Source of the DNA: Brevibacillus fluminis
GTDB lineage: Bacteria; Bacillota; Bacilli; Brevibacillales; Brevibacillaceae
NCBI RefSeq assembly: GCF_003710825.1
Contig: NZ_RHHQ01000014.1
Coordinates: 19,309 to 83,308, forward strand
Length of the DNA: 64,000 nucleotides
Direction of reading: 5' to 3'
The notes under the pieces were generated by a model. It made no database searches. It worked only from the letters and a program-made list of their open reading frames with translations, and had not been told where the DNA came from. The translations under genes were made by a program, and so were the position numbers. The number at the start of each line of letters is the position of its first letter. The stretch's first letter is position 1. Positions 7,353 through 16,349 of this stretch are shown one piece after another.

Positions 7353-8285
7353 ATGGCTAATGTTGCGATCATCATGGGCGTGCTGCTTGCACTGGCGGCG
7401 ATCGTCATGCTTGGGGTTAGCGTGTATGTGGGCCACAAGCTGACGAGACCGCCGCGTAAACCGGTGGACATGCAGCCCAAAGACTATGGATTGGAACGTT
7501 TTGAAAATGTGCTGTTTAAAAGCCGGGATAATGAAACACTGCTGTCCGGCTGGTATTTTTCAGCAGAGGAAAACGGATATAAAGGGAACGGGATGTCGCT
7601 GGTGATGGCCCATGGCTACAGCCAAAACCGACAAGAACCCCATCTTCCCGCGCTCGCGCTGGCTTCCCAGCTAGTCGCTGCAGGCTTTCATGTGCTGATG
7701 TTTGATTTCCGCAATGCAGGCAAGTCCGGTGGGGATATTACGACGGTCGGTTATCATGAGAAGCGTGATTTGTTGGGGGCGGTCGATTTTGCAGCGGGAC
7801 GGTCAGCGGATGGCCCGATCGGGTTGATCGGCTTTTCGATGGGGGCAGCTACCTCTTTGCTTGCAGCGGCCGAGGATGAGCGGATTCGCGCGATTGTCGC
7901 CGACTCGCCATTTTATTCGTTGCGTGAGTATTTGATGGAAAACATGCCGCGATGGACCAACCTGCCGCACATCCCCTTCACGTGGCTGATTTTGCGCATC
8001 ATTCCGCTTATGCTCAAAGTGGACATCAACCGGATCAACCCCTGGCAAGCGATCGAGGGGATCATGCCGCGGCCCATTTTGTTTATCCATGGAACGGATG
8101 ATGAAACGATTCCGCATGAGAACAGCCAGCGATTGCTTGCAAAAGCGGACGCTGCGCGCGCACAGCTATGGCTCGTTCCGGAAGCCGGCCACGTGAGGAG
8201 CTTTGCGACTGGGCCGGAACAGTATGGCAAACGCATCATTTCGTTTTTCTTGGAGCAAACAACAAAAACCCCTGCCAACGCGTGA
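7353..8285 (+). CDS. Membrane-anchored alpha/beta hydrolase
   Basis: 310 residues. One N-terminal membrane helix (about 3-27) anchors an alpha/beta hydrolase domain that should face outside the membrane. The nucleophile elbow is GFSMGA (Ser162), the acid lies in HGTDDETIP (about 250) and the histidine in AGHV (about 279), so the catalytic triad is complete. The MAHGYSQNR oxyanion-region motif and a FDFRNAGKSGG segment place it with the YqkD-type S9-like hydrolases. The substrate is unknown. The start has an AAAGGAG site, and the gene follows yutH by 30 bp. Confidence 0.82.
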   Translation: MANVAIIMGVLLALAAIVMLGVSVYVGHKLTRPPRKPVDMQPKDYGLERFENVLFKSRDNETLLSGWYFSAEENGYKGNGMSLVMAHGYSQNRQEPHLPALALASQLVAAGFHVLMFDFRNAGKSGGDITTVGYHEKRDLLGAVDFAAGRSADGPIGLIGFSMGAATSLLAAAEDERIRAIVADSPFYSLREYLMENMPRWTNLPHIPFTWLILRIIPLMLKVDINRINPWQAIEGIMPRPILFIHGTDDETIPHENSQRLLAKADAARAQLWLVPEAGHVRSFATGPEQYGKRIISFFLEQTTKTPANA

Positions 8286-8300
8286 GCGATTGACAGGGGC
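8263..8300 (-). terminator. Intrinsic terminator of yutI
   Basis: On the minus strand CCCCTG...CAGGGG is followed by TTTTTGTT; it overlaps the end of the convergent hydrolase gene. Confidence 0.7.
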
Positions 8301-8315
8301 GAGGATTTGCCACAA

Positions 8316-8543
8316 TTAGAATACTTGTTGTACTTCCTTCACGCCTGGAATTTCTTCCAAGAGCGCGCGTTCGATACCTGCTTTGAGGGTAATGGTGGAA
8401 GATGGGCAGCTGCCGCATGCACCCATCAGGCGCAGCTTCACGATACCTTCTTCTACGTCAACCAATTGAACGTCACCGCCATCGCGCTGCAGGTACGGAC
8501 GAAGTTTATCCAACACTTCTTGTACTTGATCGAACATTTCCAT
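8316..8543 (-). CDS. yutI: Nfu-type Fe-S scaffold protein
   Basis: 75 residues, essentially one NifU C-terminal (Nfu) domain. It carries or transfers Fe-S clusters to target enzymes. The two cluster ligands are Cys43 and Cys46 in GACGSCPSS, and the flanking LRPYLQRDGGDVQL is the family signature. AAGGAG precedes the ATG. It is the counterpart of B. subtilis yutI in both sequence and neighbourhood, and fits with yutM, yuzB and the SufR-like regulator elsewhere in the block. Confidence 0.93.
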   Translation of the reverse strand: MEMFDQVQEVLDKLRPYLQRDGGDVQLVDVEEGIVKLRLMGACGSCPSSTITLKAGIERALLEEIPGVKEVQQVF

Positions 8544-8738
8544 TTCTTTTCACTCCTTCTTTACGGCAACGATACCTATACCATATGCCATGGTACCTTT
8601 ATTATAATCCCCTTGCAACGAGAAATCCATGAGTTTTTATCCTTAAGTGTATTAAAAGTGTGGTAATAGTGTTCGGATTTTGCCCATTCACAATGTGTTT
8701 TGTCCATTTGGGGTGGATTCATTGTAAATTGCTCATGT

Positions 8739-8744
8739 TATAAT
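8739..8744 (+). promoter_or_regulatory. -10 box upstream of mccA
   Basis: Perfect TATAAT 33 nt before the mccA start; the -35 region is weak, which suggests activated or repressed control. ATTCACAATG and CATTGTAAAT further upstream (about 8687-8730) form a loose inverted repeat. Confidence 0.5.
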
Positions 8745-8776
8745 AGAGGAGAACCAAACGAAATGAGGGATTTTTG

Positions 8777-9700
8777 ATGAAGGTGTATCACAGCGTCAAA
8801 GAATTGATCGGGAATACCCCGATTGTGGAGCTGACGCAATTTGCGCTGCCAACCGGAGTTCGACTTTTTGCCAAGCTGGAGTACTTCAATCCAGGCGGAA
8901 GCGTGAAGGATCGTTTGGGCGTGGAATTGATTCGCGCAGCAGAGGAGAACGGACAGCTCAAGCCGGGCGGAACGATCATTGAACCTACAGCAGGAAATAC
9001 AGGAATCGGCGTCGCACTTGCCGCCGTCGGAACGGGCTACCGCGTCATTTTTTGCGTGCCAGAGAAGTTTTCCTTGGAAAAACAGGAATTGATGCGTGCT
9101 TTGGGAGCGGAAGTGGTAAATACACCGACCGAGCAGGGGATCAAAGGTGCGATTGCTAAAGCAAATGAGCTGGCAGACTCCATTCCAGGAGCGTTCGTGC
9201 CGCAGCAATTCGCCAATCCAGCGAACCCTGACGCCCATTATAAAACAACAGGACCGGAAATTTGGGATCAGATGGATGGAAACGTGGACGTGTATGTTGC
9301 AGGTGCCGGATCGGGCGGAACGTTCATGGGGGTTGCGCGTTACCTGAAAGAGCAAAAGCCATCCGTAAAGACTGTTATCGTCGAGCCAGAAGGTTCCATT
9401 TTGAACGGCGGCCAACCGGGTCCGCATAAAGTAGAGGGAATCGGCATGGAGTTTCTCCCGCCGTTTATGGATACAGCGTATTTTGACGCAATTCACACCA
9501 TCTACGACGAAGAGTCGTTCCGTTGGGTGAAAGAGCTGGCAGCAAAGGAAGGGCTCTTGGTCGGCAGCTCTGCCGGTGCGGCGATGGGCGCGGCTATGCG
9601 CGAGGCGGAAGCAGCGGCACCGGGTACCAACATCGTAGTGTTGTTCGCAGATGGAAGCGAGCGTTATTTGAGCAAAAAAATTTACCAGGGAGGAATCTAA
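8777..9700 (+). CDS. mccA: Cystathionine beta-synthase, O-acetylserine dependent (MccA)
   Basis: 307 residues of the cysteine synthase/CBS PLP family. The PLP lysine is Lys44 in PGGSVKDR; the substrate loop TAGNTGIG (71-78) and the phosphate loop GAGSGGTF follow. Cysteine synthase CysK uses the same fold, but the immediate pairing with a cystathionine lyase is the B. subtilis mccA-mccB arrangement, where MccA condenses homocysteine with O-acetylserine to cystathionine. An ATG at 8777 with a GAGGG site is chosen over a TTG one codon earlier. Plain CysK activity remains possible. Confidence 0.85.
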   Translation: MKVYHSVKELIGNTPIVELTQFALPTGVRLFAKLEYFNPGGSVKDRLGVELIRAAEENGQLKPGGTIIEPTAGNTGIGVALAAVGTGYRVIFCVPEKFSLEKQELMRALGAEVVNTPTEQGIKGAIAKANELADSIPGAFVPQQFANPANPDAHYKTTGPEIWDQMDGNVDVYVAGAGSGGTFMGVARYLKEQKPSVKTVIVEPEGSILNGGQPGPHKVEGIGMEFLPPFMDTAYFDAIHTIYDEESFRWVKELAAKEGLLVGSSAGAAMGAAMREAEAAAPGTNIVVLFADGSERYLSKKIYQGGI

Positions 9701-9702
9701 GC

Positions 9703-10836
9703 ATGCGATTGAAAACACGTTTGATCCATGGTGGCATTGATGGCGATCCGAATACAGGAGCGGTTTCCGTACCGATTTATCAGGTAAGTACATACAAACA
9801 GGAGGCAATTGGTAAGCACAAAGGCTTCGAGTATTCCCGTACGGGCAACCCGACGCGCCATGCACTCGAAACATACATTGCTGAGCTGGAGGGCGGCGCA
9901 CGCGGCCTTGCGTTTGGTTCCGGTATGGCAGCTCTCTCCACGATCCTTTCCTTGTTCAACAAAGGAGATCATCTGATTGTGGGTGACGATGTGTACGGCG
10001 GTACGTATCGCGTCGTAACACGCGTATTCACTCGTCTCGGTTTGGAAGCTTCCTTCGTGGACACGGGCGATCTCGCAGCGATTGAAAAAGCCGTTCAACC
10101 TAACACGCGCGCAATCATCATGGAAACACCTACGAATCCACTGCTGAAAGTAAGCGACATCTCTGCACTCGCTGACATTGCGAAAAGCAAAAATGTGCTG
10201 CTGATTGTAGACAACACGTTCATGACGCCTTACTGGCAAAATCCGCTCGATTTAGGTGCAGATATCGTGTTCCACAGCGCGACCAAATACTTGGGTGGCC
10301 ATAGTGACGTCGTCGCTGGTTTGGTCGTGACCAAAGATGCGGAGCTTGGTGAGGAGCTACACTATGTGCAAAATGCGATCGGAGGCATTCTCGGCCCGCA
10401 AGATTCTTGGCTGCTGCTGCGTGGAATGAAAACGCTGGGCGTACGGATGGAAGAGCACGAAACCAATACACGTGCACTTGCAGAGTGGCTGAGCAAGCGC
10501 AGCGACATCAAGAAAGTTATTTATCCAGGGCTGTCCGGCCATCCGCAGCATGAGCTGATGCAAAAGCAAGCGCGTGGCTTTGGCGGCATGATTTCCTTTG
10601 ATGTCGGCAGTGCAGAGCGTGCGGATGAAGTGCTGTCCAAAGTGAAATGGTTCACGCTGGCTGAATCGTTGGGGGCAGTGGAAAGCCTAATCAGCGTGCC
10701 TGCTCGTATGACGCACGCATCGATTCCGGCTGAACGTCGGGCTGAATTGGGTATTACGGATGGCTTGGTTCGCATCTCCGTAGGTATTGAAGATGTGGAA
10801 GATCTGATCGAAGATCTGGAGCAAGCTCTCTCATAA
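9703..10836 (+). CDS. mccB: Cystathionine gamma-lyase (MccB)
   Basis: 377 residues of the Cys/Met-metabolism PLP family. The PLP lysine is Lys195 in SATKYLGGHSD; YSRTGNPT (44-51), GSGMAA (72-77) and the ETPTNP segment are also present. It cleaves cystathionine to cysteine, 2-oxobutyrate and ammonia, closing the methionine-to-cysteine route with mccA. The ATG at 9703 has a GGGAGGA site and begins 3 nt after the mccA stop codon, so the two are coupled. An open frame extending upstream is only read-through of mccA in another frame. Confidence 0.9.
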   Translation: MRLKTRLIHGGIDGDPNTGAVSVPIYQVSTYKQEAIGKHKGFEYSRTGNPTRHALETYIAELEGGARGLAFGSGMAALSTILSLFNKGDHLIVGDDVYGGTYRVVTRVFTRLGLEASFVDTGDLAAIEKAVQPNTRAIIMETPTNPLLKVSDISALADIAKSKNVLLIVDNTFMTPYWQNPLDLGADIVFHSATKYLGGHSDVVAGLVVTKDAELGEELHYVQNAIGGILGPQDSWLLLRGMKTLGVRMEEHETNTRALAEWLSKRSDIKKVIYPGLSGHPQHELMQKQARGFGGMISFDVGSAERADEVLSKVKWFTLAESLGAVESLISVPARMTHASIPAERRAELGITDGLVRISVGIEDVEDLIEDLEQALS

Positions 10837-10864
10837 GGAAGTCGATATGGAGAGGAGAGAAGAC

Positions 10865-11194
10865 ATGGGAGTAGCGATAAAAGTTTACGGTACAGAACAA
10901 CTGTGCGCAAGCTGCGTCAATCTGCCGTCCGCGAAAGAGACGGCAGCATGGCTCCAAGCCGCTGTTGCACGGAAGTTCGGTGAAGGAACCACCGAGATCA
11001 GTTACAGCGATTTTCAACATCCGGAGACAGAAGATGACAAAATGTGGGCTGAACGTATCGTAATGGAAGATTTATGGTATCCGCTTGTCATTATTTCCGG
11101 GGAAATTGTCGGAGAAGGGAATCCGAAGCTGAAAGACATTTACGCAAAACTTGAAAGCATGGGCTTGTCGCCTCTCCAAGAAGGCGAAAAATAA
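10865..11194 (+). CDS. yuzD: YuzD family thioredoxin-like protein (DUF1462)
   Basis: 109 residues from the ATG at 10865 behind GAGGAG. The N-terminal IKVYGTEQLCASCVNLPSA contains a CxxC pair (Cys-Ala-Ser-Cys) in a thioredoxin-like strand context, followed by the conserved YPLVIISGEIVGEGNPKL. This matches the small YuzD/DUF1462 family of Bacillales. The CxxC suggests a redox or metal role, but none is proven. It lies 28 bp after mccB and could be cotranscribed with the sulfur genes. Confidence 0.78.
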   Translation: MGVAIKVYGTEQLCASCVNLPSAKETAAWLQAAVARKFGEGTTEISYSDFQHPETEDDKMWAERIVMEDLWYPLVIISGEIVGEGNPKLKDIYAKLESMGLSPLQEGEK

Positions 11195-11262
11195 CAACGT
11201 CTACTCCTGCCGATATCCGCATACATTGTACGGATGAATAGGCAGGAGGGGGCGTTTTTTTC

Positions 11263-11604
11263 GTGGAACAGCAAATTGCGCGCTATTTTGAGCTAAAGCA
11301 GCTGCTAAAACAGGCAGAGGAAGAAGTCGACCGGTTAAAGGCTGAGCTGTTGGCTGCTTATGAGGCGCCGGGCACTTATGTGAACGATGAGTACAAGCTG
11401 ATGATTTCCGTTCAGGAGCGGCGTGATTACGATGACAACCGTCTGTACAATGCGCTTCCGGACAAAGACGTGTGGCGGTTGCTCTCGAAAGCGGACACGA
11501 CAAAAATAACAGGGCTGGTTAAATTATCAATTCTCAATGAGCATATTCTGGACGGAACGTACGAGGTGCGTCATATTCCACAAATCCGCATTTCAAAAAA
11601 ATAA
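11263..11604 (+). CDS. Conserved-looking hypothetical protein
   Basis: 113 residues from a GTG at 11263, with an AGGAGGGGG site about 12 nt upstream. The N-terminal 30 residues form a likely coiled-coil helix (QQIARYFELKQLLKQAEEEVDRLKAELL); the rest is a compact mixed domain ending in basic residues. I do not recognise the family. It is flanked by yuzD and a clear terminator, has normal codon use for the region and a good ribosome site, so the gene itself looks real. Confidence 0.6.
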   Translation: MEQQIARYFELKQLLKQAEEEVDRLKAELLAAYEAPGTYVNDEYKLMISVQERRDYDDNRLYNALPDKDVWRLLSKADTTKITGLVKLSILNEHILDGTYEVRHIPQIRISKK

Positions 11605-11617
11605 GAGCGGAAAAAGA

Positions 11618-11649
11618 AGGTATTGTCGGCAAGCGGCATACCTTTTTTT
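11618..11649 (+). terminator. Intrinsic terminator
   Basis: AGGTAT pairs with ATACCT, followed by seven T. Confidence 0.75.
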
Positions 11650-11775
11650 ATACAAAATTTCACTCCCGCTTGAAAACGAAGGGCTTCATTGGTACATATA
11701 AGCAGGAAAATGACAAAATCTGTCGAAAAGGGTAGGTTTATCTTTTTGAATCCCAAGCCTTCAGGGAGGTAGGAC

Positions 11776-14730
11776 ATGAGTGATTCGACGATAGGGCCAG
11801 AGCTATGTCAAACAGCAGACGAATCGCCCGGAGAATTTTATCAATTGATAAAATATGTTCAAGGCCTACTGTACAAAGCAAAGCGTCGCGAGGACGGTCA
11901 TTTTGTCATCACGGTCATTGAAGGACAGCTAATGGGGCATCTCACGACGTATTATCCACATATTATCGGTAAAACCTTGTACGAGCTGTTTCCCCAAAAG
12001 GCTGCTGAACTGGAGAAGCTGTTTTTGGAGGCGGCATGCGGGAAATCCGTTCAATTCGAATGGACTCTTGGAAACAGAGTATTTTGTAACACGCTGTCAG
12101 CGATTCATGGAAATCGTCAGGAAACGGAAGTCATCGGCTCCGTCATTGAGATTTCCGAACTGAAGCAGATGCAAAACGAACGCATAAATCTGATTGAAGA
12201 TTTTAAAAAAACGTTACAAATATTGCCGAATGCGGTGTTTAAGAGCTATCGGTCCGCGGAGGGCAAATTTTATTTAACACTGAACGAGGGTGCGCTGGCG
12301 GTAGAGTCGAACTTGACGACTGAACAAGTGATCGGCAAAAGCATCGATGAATTGTTCGATCCGGCTAACGCAGCCATTATCAATCGCTCCTATGAACGCG
12401 CGTTTGCGGGGGAGACGGTGGAATTTTTAACAGAAAAGAACGGGCGTTACTTTCATAACTTCGTCATGCCGGTATTTGAGACAGGGGAGAATGGGACACA
12501 ACCTCCCGTCGTAAAAGAGTTGGTCGGGTTTCATTCGGAAGTAACGGAGAAAAAGCGCACCGAGGAGAAATTCCAGGAGATTGTCAGGGCGGTATCTTCG
12601 CATACGGGAGATGCGTATTTTCGATCGCTCGTCGAACAGCTGGCACATATCATGAAGGTTGAAAGTGTCATTTTGGGGAGGACAAGCCCGGGGCAGCCTG
12701 ATGTGATCCAAACGGTTGAAGTGTATTCAAGCGGAGACTTCCGCGAGAATTTTACGTATAAGCTATCTGATTTGCTCGATGATGACCAAATGATTGCAAA
12801 CGGGATCATCGAGGGGATGGACCTTTCCTCGAATATGTTCGAGGGAACGCCGCTTGAAAGCAGGGAAACGGGCTGGTACATGGCATTTCCGTTGCTGCAA
12901 ATAGACCAACACCTCGTAGGCATGCTGCTGATCGTCAACTCACAGCAGCCTGATCTCCTCACCATGCAGATCATCCGAAGCATTGGTAAGGTGTTTGTCA
13001 GTCGGACGATAGCAGAGCTGGAGCGCAAACAGGCCGAGGAAGAGCTCGTTGTGACCAATACGCTGCTGAAAGCCACACAGGAGTCGCTGCTGGATGGAAT
13101 TCTCATCGTTAATACCGACCGTAAGATCATCGGGCACAACAGACGATTCGCTGAGATGTGGCAGCTGCCGGACGAACTTTTGAGCGGCCGGGAAGAGCCC
13201 GAGGCACTGCGGTTCGTGCTGGACATTGTCGAGCATGGCGAACTGTTTTACCAGTGGGTGGAGCGCGTGTATGCTGACCCTGAAAGGGTGGCACGAGATG
13301 AGGTGCTACTGAAAAACGGGCGCGTGATCGACATGTATACCCAGCCTGCGGTAGCAAAGGACGGCGTCCCGTTTGCGCGGATCTGGTATTTTCGTGATAT
13401 TACTGAACAGAAGCGGAATGAGGAGCAGATCAAGCACCAGGCTTATTTTGATGCGCTAACCGGCTTACCCAATCGGATGCTTTTCCACGATCGTCTCAGC
13501 CAGGCGATTTCGCAAGCGAACCGGTATGGCGAAAAACTGGCCGTCTTGTTTTTGAATTTGGACCGATTCAAGATCATCAACGAAACGCTGAGCCATTTTA
13601 TCGGGGATGCTTTGCTGAAGGAAGTGTCGCAGCGGCTGGCTACCTGTTTGCATGCGGGGGATACGCTCAGTAGGCTGGGGAGTGACGAATTCAAAATCAT
13701 CTTGCCTGAAATCAGCCAGGGTGAGGATGCTGCAAAGGTGGCGCAGCAGATTCTTGACGGCCTCTCGCAGCCGTTCGTTCTCGAAGATCACGACTTGCAC
13801 ATCACAGCGAGCATCGGGATCAGTCTGTTTCCCGATGATGGAGCGGATAATAAATCGTTAGTATTCAATGCCAATGCGGCGATGAACCGGGCCAAGGCAA
13901 ACGGTGGCAACCAGTACCGCCTGTATTCCCCCGCACTGATCTCAACCGCGTTGGAAAAGCTTTCGCTCGAAAGTGAGCTACGCAAAGCGGTGGAGCGTCG
14001 AGAACTGGTGCTGCATTACCAGCCGCGGATCAACCTCGCCACCAACAAAGTCATCGGGATGGAAGCGCTGGTTCGCTGGCAGCATCCGCAAAAAGGGAGA
14101 ATCTCTCCGGCAGCGTTTATCCCGATCGCCGAGGAAACCGATCTGATCGTCCATATCGACCGCTATGTGCTCAGAACCGCGTGCAGACAGGCAAAAGCAT
14201 GGCAGGATGCAGGCTTTCCTCCGCTGCGCGTAGCGGTGAATATTTCCGCTCGGCATTTTCAGCGGAGCAATCTGATTGAAACGGTTGCGTCGATTTTGGA
14301 GGAAACCGGACTCAGCGGGCAGTATTTGGAGCTAGAAATCACGGAAGGCACGACGATGTCGGATGCCGAAACCGCCATTTCACTTATTCGCCAATTGAAA
14401 ACGTTGGGCATACATATCGCCATCGATGATTTTGGCACAGGCTATTCATCCTTAAGTTATTTGAAGAAATTCCCGATCGATACGCTAAAGATTGACCAGT
14501 CGTTCATTCGCGACATTTCGGTCGATTGGGATCATGCATCGATCGTATCCTATATCATCGCGCTAGGTCACAGCTTGCAGCTGAATGTCATCGCGGAAGG
14601 GGTAGAGACGGAGGAGCAACGCGCCTTTTTGCAGGCCAGTCAATGCAATGAAATGCAAGGCTACCTGTTCAGTCCACCTGTTCCGCCGGAGGAATTCGAG
14701 CGTCTGCTCAGAAGTGATCAGCAGAAATAG
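11776..14730 (+). CDS. Multi-PAS GGDEF-EAL cyclic-di-GMP phosphodiesterase
   Basis: 984 residues, no membrane helix seen. Two N-terminal PAS-like segments (about 20-130 and 145-265), a GAF-like part (about 270-415) and a further PAS (about 425-545) lead into GGDEF (about 546-720) and EAL (about 735-980). The GGDEF signature reads RLGSDEF, so cyclase activity is doubtful. The EAL domain keeps EALVRW, VAVNISARHF, ELEITEG, DDFGTGYSS, KIDQSF, EGVETEEQ and GYLFSPP, so c-di-GMP hydrolysis is expected. It should be a soluble sensor-phosphodiesterase affecting motility or biofilm. The ATG has a GGGAGG site. Confidence 0.9.
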   Translation: MSDSTIGPELCQTADESPGEFYQLIKYVQGLLYKAKRREDGHFVITVIEGQLMGHLTTYYPHIIGKTLYELFPQKAAELEKLFLEAACGKSVQFEWTLGNRVFCNTLSAIHGNRQETEVIGSVIEISELKQMQNERINLIEDFKKTLQILPNAVFKSYRSAEGKFYLTLNEGALAVESNLTTEQVIGKSIDELFDPANAAIINRSYERAFAGETVEFLTEKNGRYFHNFVMPVFETGENGTQPPVVKELVGFHSEVTEKKRTEEKFQEIVRAVSSHTGDAYFRSLVEQLAHIMKVESVILGRTSPGQPDVIQTVEVYSSGDFRENFTYKLSDLLDDDQMIANGIIEGMDLSSNMFEGTPLESRETGWYMAFPLLQIDQHLVGMLLIVNSQQPDLLTMQIIRSIGKVFVSRTIAELERKQAEEELVVTNTLLKATQESLLDGILIVNTDRKIIGHNRRFAEMWQLPDELLSGREEPEALRFVLDIVEHGELFYQWVERVYADPERVARDEVLLKNGRVIDMYTQPAVAKDGVPFARIWYFRDITEQKRNEEQIKHQAYFDALTGLPNRMLFHDRLSQAISQANRYGEKLAVLFLNLDRFKIINETLSHFIGDALLKEVSQRLATCLHAGDTLSRLGSDEFKIILPEISQGEDAAKVAQQILDGLSQPFVLEDHDLHITASIGISLFPDDGADNKSLVFNANAAMNRAKANGGNQYRLYSPALISTALEKLSLESELRKAVERRELVLHYQPRINLATNKVIGMEALVRWQHPQKGRISPAAFIPIAEETDLIVHIDRYVLRTACRQAKAWQDAGFPPLRVAVNISARHFQRSNLIETVASILEETGLSGQYLELEITEGTTMSDAETAISLIRQLKTLGIHIAIDDFGTGYSSLSYLKKFPIDTLKIDQSFIRDISVDWDHASIVSYIIALGHSLQLNVIAEGVETEEQRAFLQASQCNEMQGYLFSPPVPPEEFERLLRSDQQK

Positions 14731-14735
14731 AAAAA

Positions 14736-14764
14736 AGACCAGTCATGCTTGACTGGTCTTTTGT
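14736..14764. terminator. Bidirectional terminator between the EAL gene and yutJ
   Basis: AAGACCAGTCA pairs with TGACTGGTCTT; T-runs on both strands. Confidence 0.85.
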
Positions 14765-14769
14765 ATTCA

Positions 14770-15834
14770 CTAGCCCAAATGCTTTTTGTACATCCACAGA
14801 ACGCCGCTCTTCATTACGCGCGGCATTTGGCCGACGAGGGACAGCTTGCCCATCATGCCGAAGCCTTCTTTTTTCCCGAGGGAGCCGAGAGTTCCCTTGA
14901 GCTTGATTTTTGGCAATGCTGGAATCGCGATGCCTTTCATTTCTGCTTTAAGGGCGACAGCGATCTGTTCACCCTGACCTTCCGCCAGCTGGGCGCTCGG
15001 CGCATAAGGGAGGCTCGCACAGTCACCGACAATATAGACGTTGCTGTATTCAGGAAGCTGGTTGTATTGATTCACAACAGCGCGGCCGCTGCCATCCTGT
15101 TCGACAGGAAGCTCGCGGACAATGCGGTTTGCCTGAATGCCGGCTGTCCACACAATAGCGTCGCTTGTGAGCGGCTGATTGTGATTGTAGACAACGCCTT
15201 TTTCCACGCGATCGACTTGCGCATGGGAAATCAATTGTACTTCATGCTCCACAAACCATTGGGAAGCGTATTGCTGGAGCTTTTTCGGGAATGGGCTGAG
15301 AATGCTTTCCCCGCGGTCGAGAATGCGAATATTTAAATCAGGACGGCTTTCGCGCAGCTCGGAAGCGATCTCTACGCCGCTCAAGCCGCCGCCGACAACC
15401 GTTACTTGTCCGTACGGATTCACGTTGTTGATGGCCGCATACGTGCAGCGCGTTGCGTTCATGGTTTGAATGGAATGGGTAAAATCTTCAGCGCCAGGAA
15501 TGTTATGGTAACGGTCCTCACAGCCTAAGCCGATTACGAGCCAGTTGTAATCCAGTGTATCGCCGTTGGAAAACTGTACAACCTGCTGTTCCAAGTCAAC
15601 CTTCGTTACTTCACCGAACTTGGTGGTAAGACGGGAATCGGTTGGAAATGCTACTCGTACATTATGCTCAGGCTCGGTTCCGGCAGCCAAAGCATAATAC
15701 TCGGTTTTGAGACCATGAAAGGGCATGCGGTCTACCAATGTGATAAAAACATCGTCCGGTAGTTCTGGGGTAAGCATGCGTTCTACAATCCGTAGACCCC
15801 CGTAACCTCCGCCAAGGATAACGAGACGTTTCAT
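14770..15834 (-). CDS. yutJ: NADH dehydrogenase-like flavoprotein YutJ
   Basis: 354 residues. A type II NADH dehydrogenase-like FAD protein: FAD motif GGGYGGL near residue 7, second dinucleotide site VTVVGGGLSGVE (about 150) and the C-terminal NVYIVGDCAS that contacts FAD. The family oxidises NAD(P)H, often passing electrons to menaquinone. The ATG at 15834 (MKRLVILGGG) is preferred by family length; an in-frame ATG at 15876 would add 14 residues of unlikely sequence. The neighbour yuzB is divergent, as in the B. subtilis yut cluster. Confidence 0.85.
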   Translation of the reverse strand: MKRLVILGGGYGGLRIVERMLTPELPDDVFITLVDRMPFHGLKTEYYALAAGTEPEHNVRVAFPTDSRLTTKFGEVTKVDLEQQVVQFSNGDTLDYNWLVIGLGCEDRYHNIPGAEDFTHSIQTMNATRCTYAAINNVNPYGQVTVVGGGLSGVEIASELRESRPDLNIRILDRGESILSPFPKKLQQYASQWFVEHEVQLISHAQVDRVEKGVVYNHNQPLTSDAIVWTAGIQANRIVRELPVEQDGSGRAVVNQYNQLPEYSNVYIVGDCASLPYAPSAQLAEGQGEQIAVALKAEMKGIAIPALPKIKLKGTLGSLGKKEGFGMMGKLSLVGQMPRVMKSGVLWMYKKHLG

Positions 15835-16034
15835 AGGAAGTATGGTCCTTTCTGTTTCTCCAATGTATTTGTTCATTTTGTTCTATCCAATCTATTTTTA
15901 GACGGATTTGTGCAAAAAAGCAAGCAGAATCTTTTTTCCCACATCTTCCACGCTGGCTTTTTCACTCATTCGCGGTACAATAGAAAGGTGAAAGGCAACT
16001 TTCGTTCGGATTTGGGAAAGACAGGTGATAATCG

Positions 16035-16292
16035 ATGAGACCGATCGTTGAATTTTGTTCCAGCAACGTATCCTCTTACACCAAACAGGTGTTTCAAATA
16101 TTGGAAGAAGACACTGAGCTGGACGCCGTGGAATACGGCTGCCTTGGTCATTGCGGCGAGTGCTACATGGAGCCGTTCGCCCTTGTGGATGGCGAATTCG
16201 TCTCAGCACCAACGCCGGATGAACTGCTGGTTAAAATCAAGGAAAAGCTGCGTGAATCCAAGGAAGCGCTGGAAAAGGACTTTCCCTTTTAA
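16035..16292 (+). CDS. yuzB: YuzB family protein (UPF0349)
   Basis: 85 residues. Conserved cysteines Cys8 (VEFCSSN), Cys36, Cys40 and Cys43 (GCLGHCGECY) suggest a metal or Fe-S site; the UPF0349 family has no assigned role. The gene is divergent from yutJ, with about 200 bp between them. Its stop codon is embedded in the long terminator hairpin that follows. Confidence 0.85.
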   Translation: MRPIVEFCSSNVSSYTKQVFQILEEDTELDAVEYGCLGHCGECYMEPFALVDGEFVSAPTPDELLVKIKEKLRESKEALEKDFPF

Positions 16293-16312
16293 AGGTGAAA
16301 GTCCTTTTCCAT
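16271..16312. terminator. Long hairpin terminator overlapping the yuzB stop
   Basis: A 14-bp stem, GGAAAAGGACTTTC (16271-16284) with GAAAGTCCTTTTCC (16297-16310), contains the yuzB stop codon in its loop. It could also protect the mqnE 3' end. Confidence 0.7.
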
Positions 16313-16349
16313 GTCTCTTTACGATCAGGGCTAAGGTGTCGAGATATGT

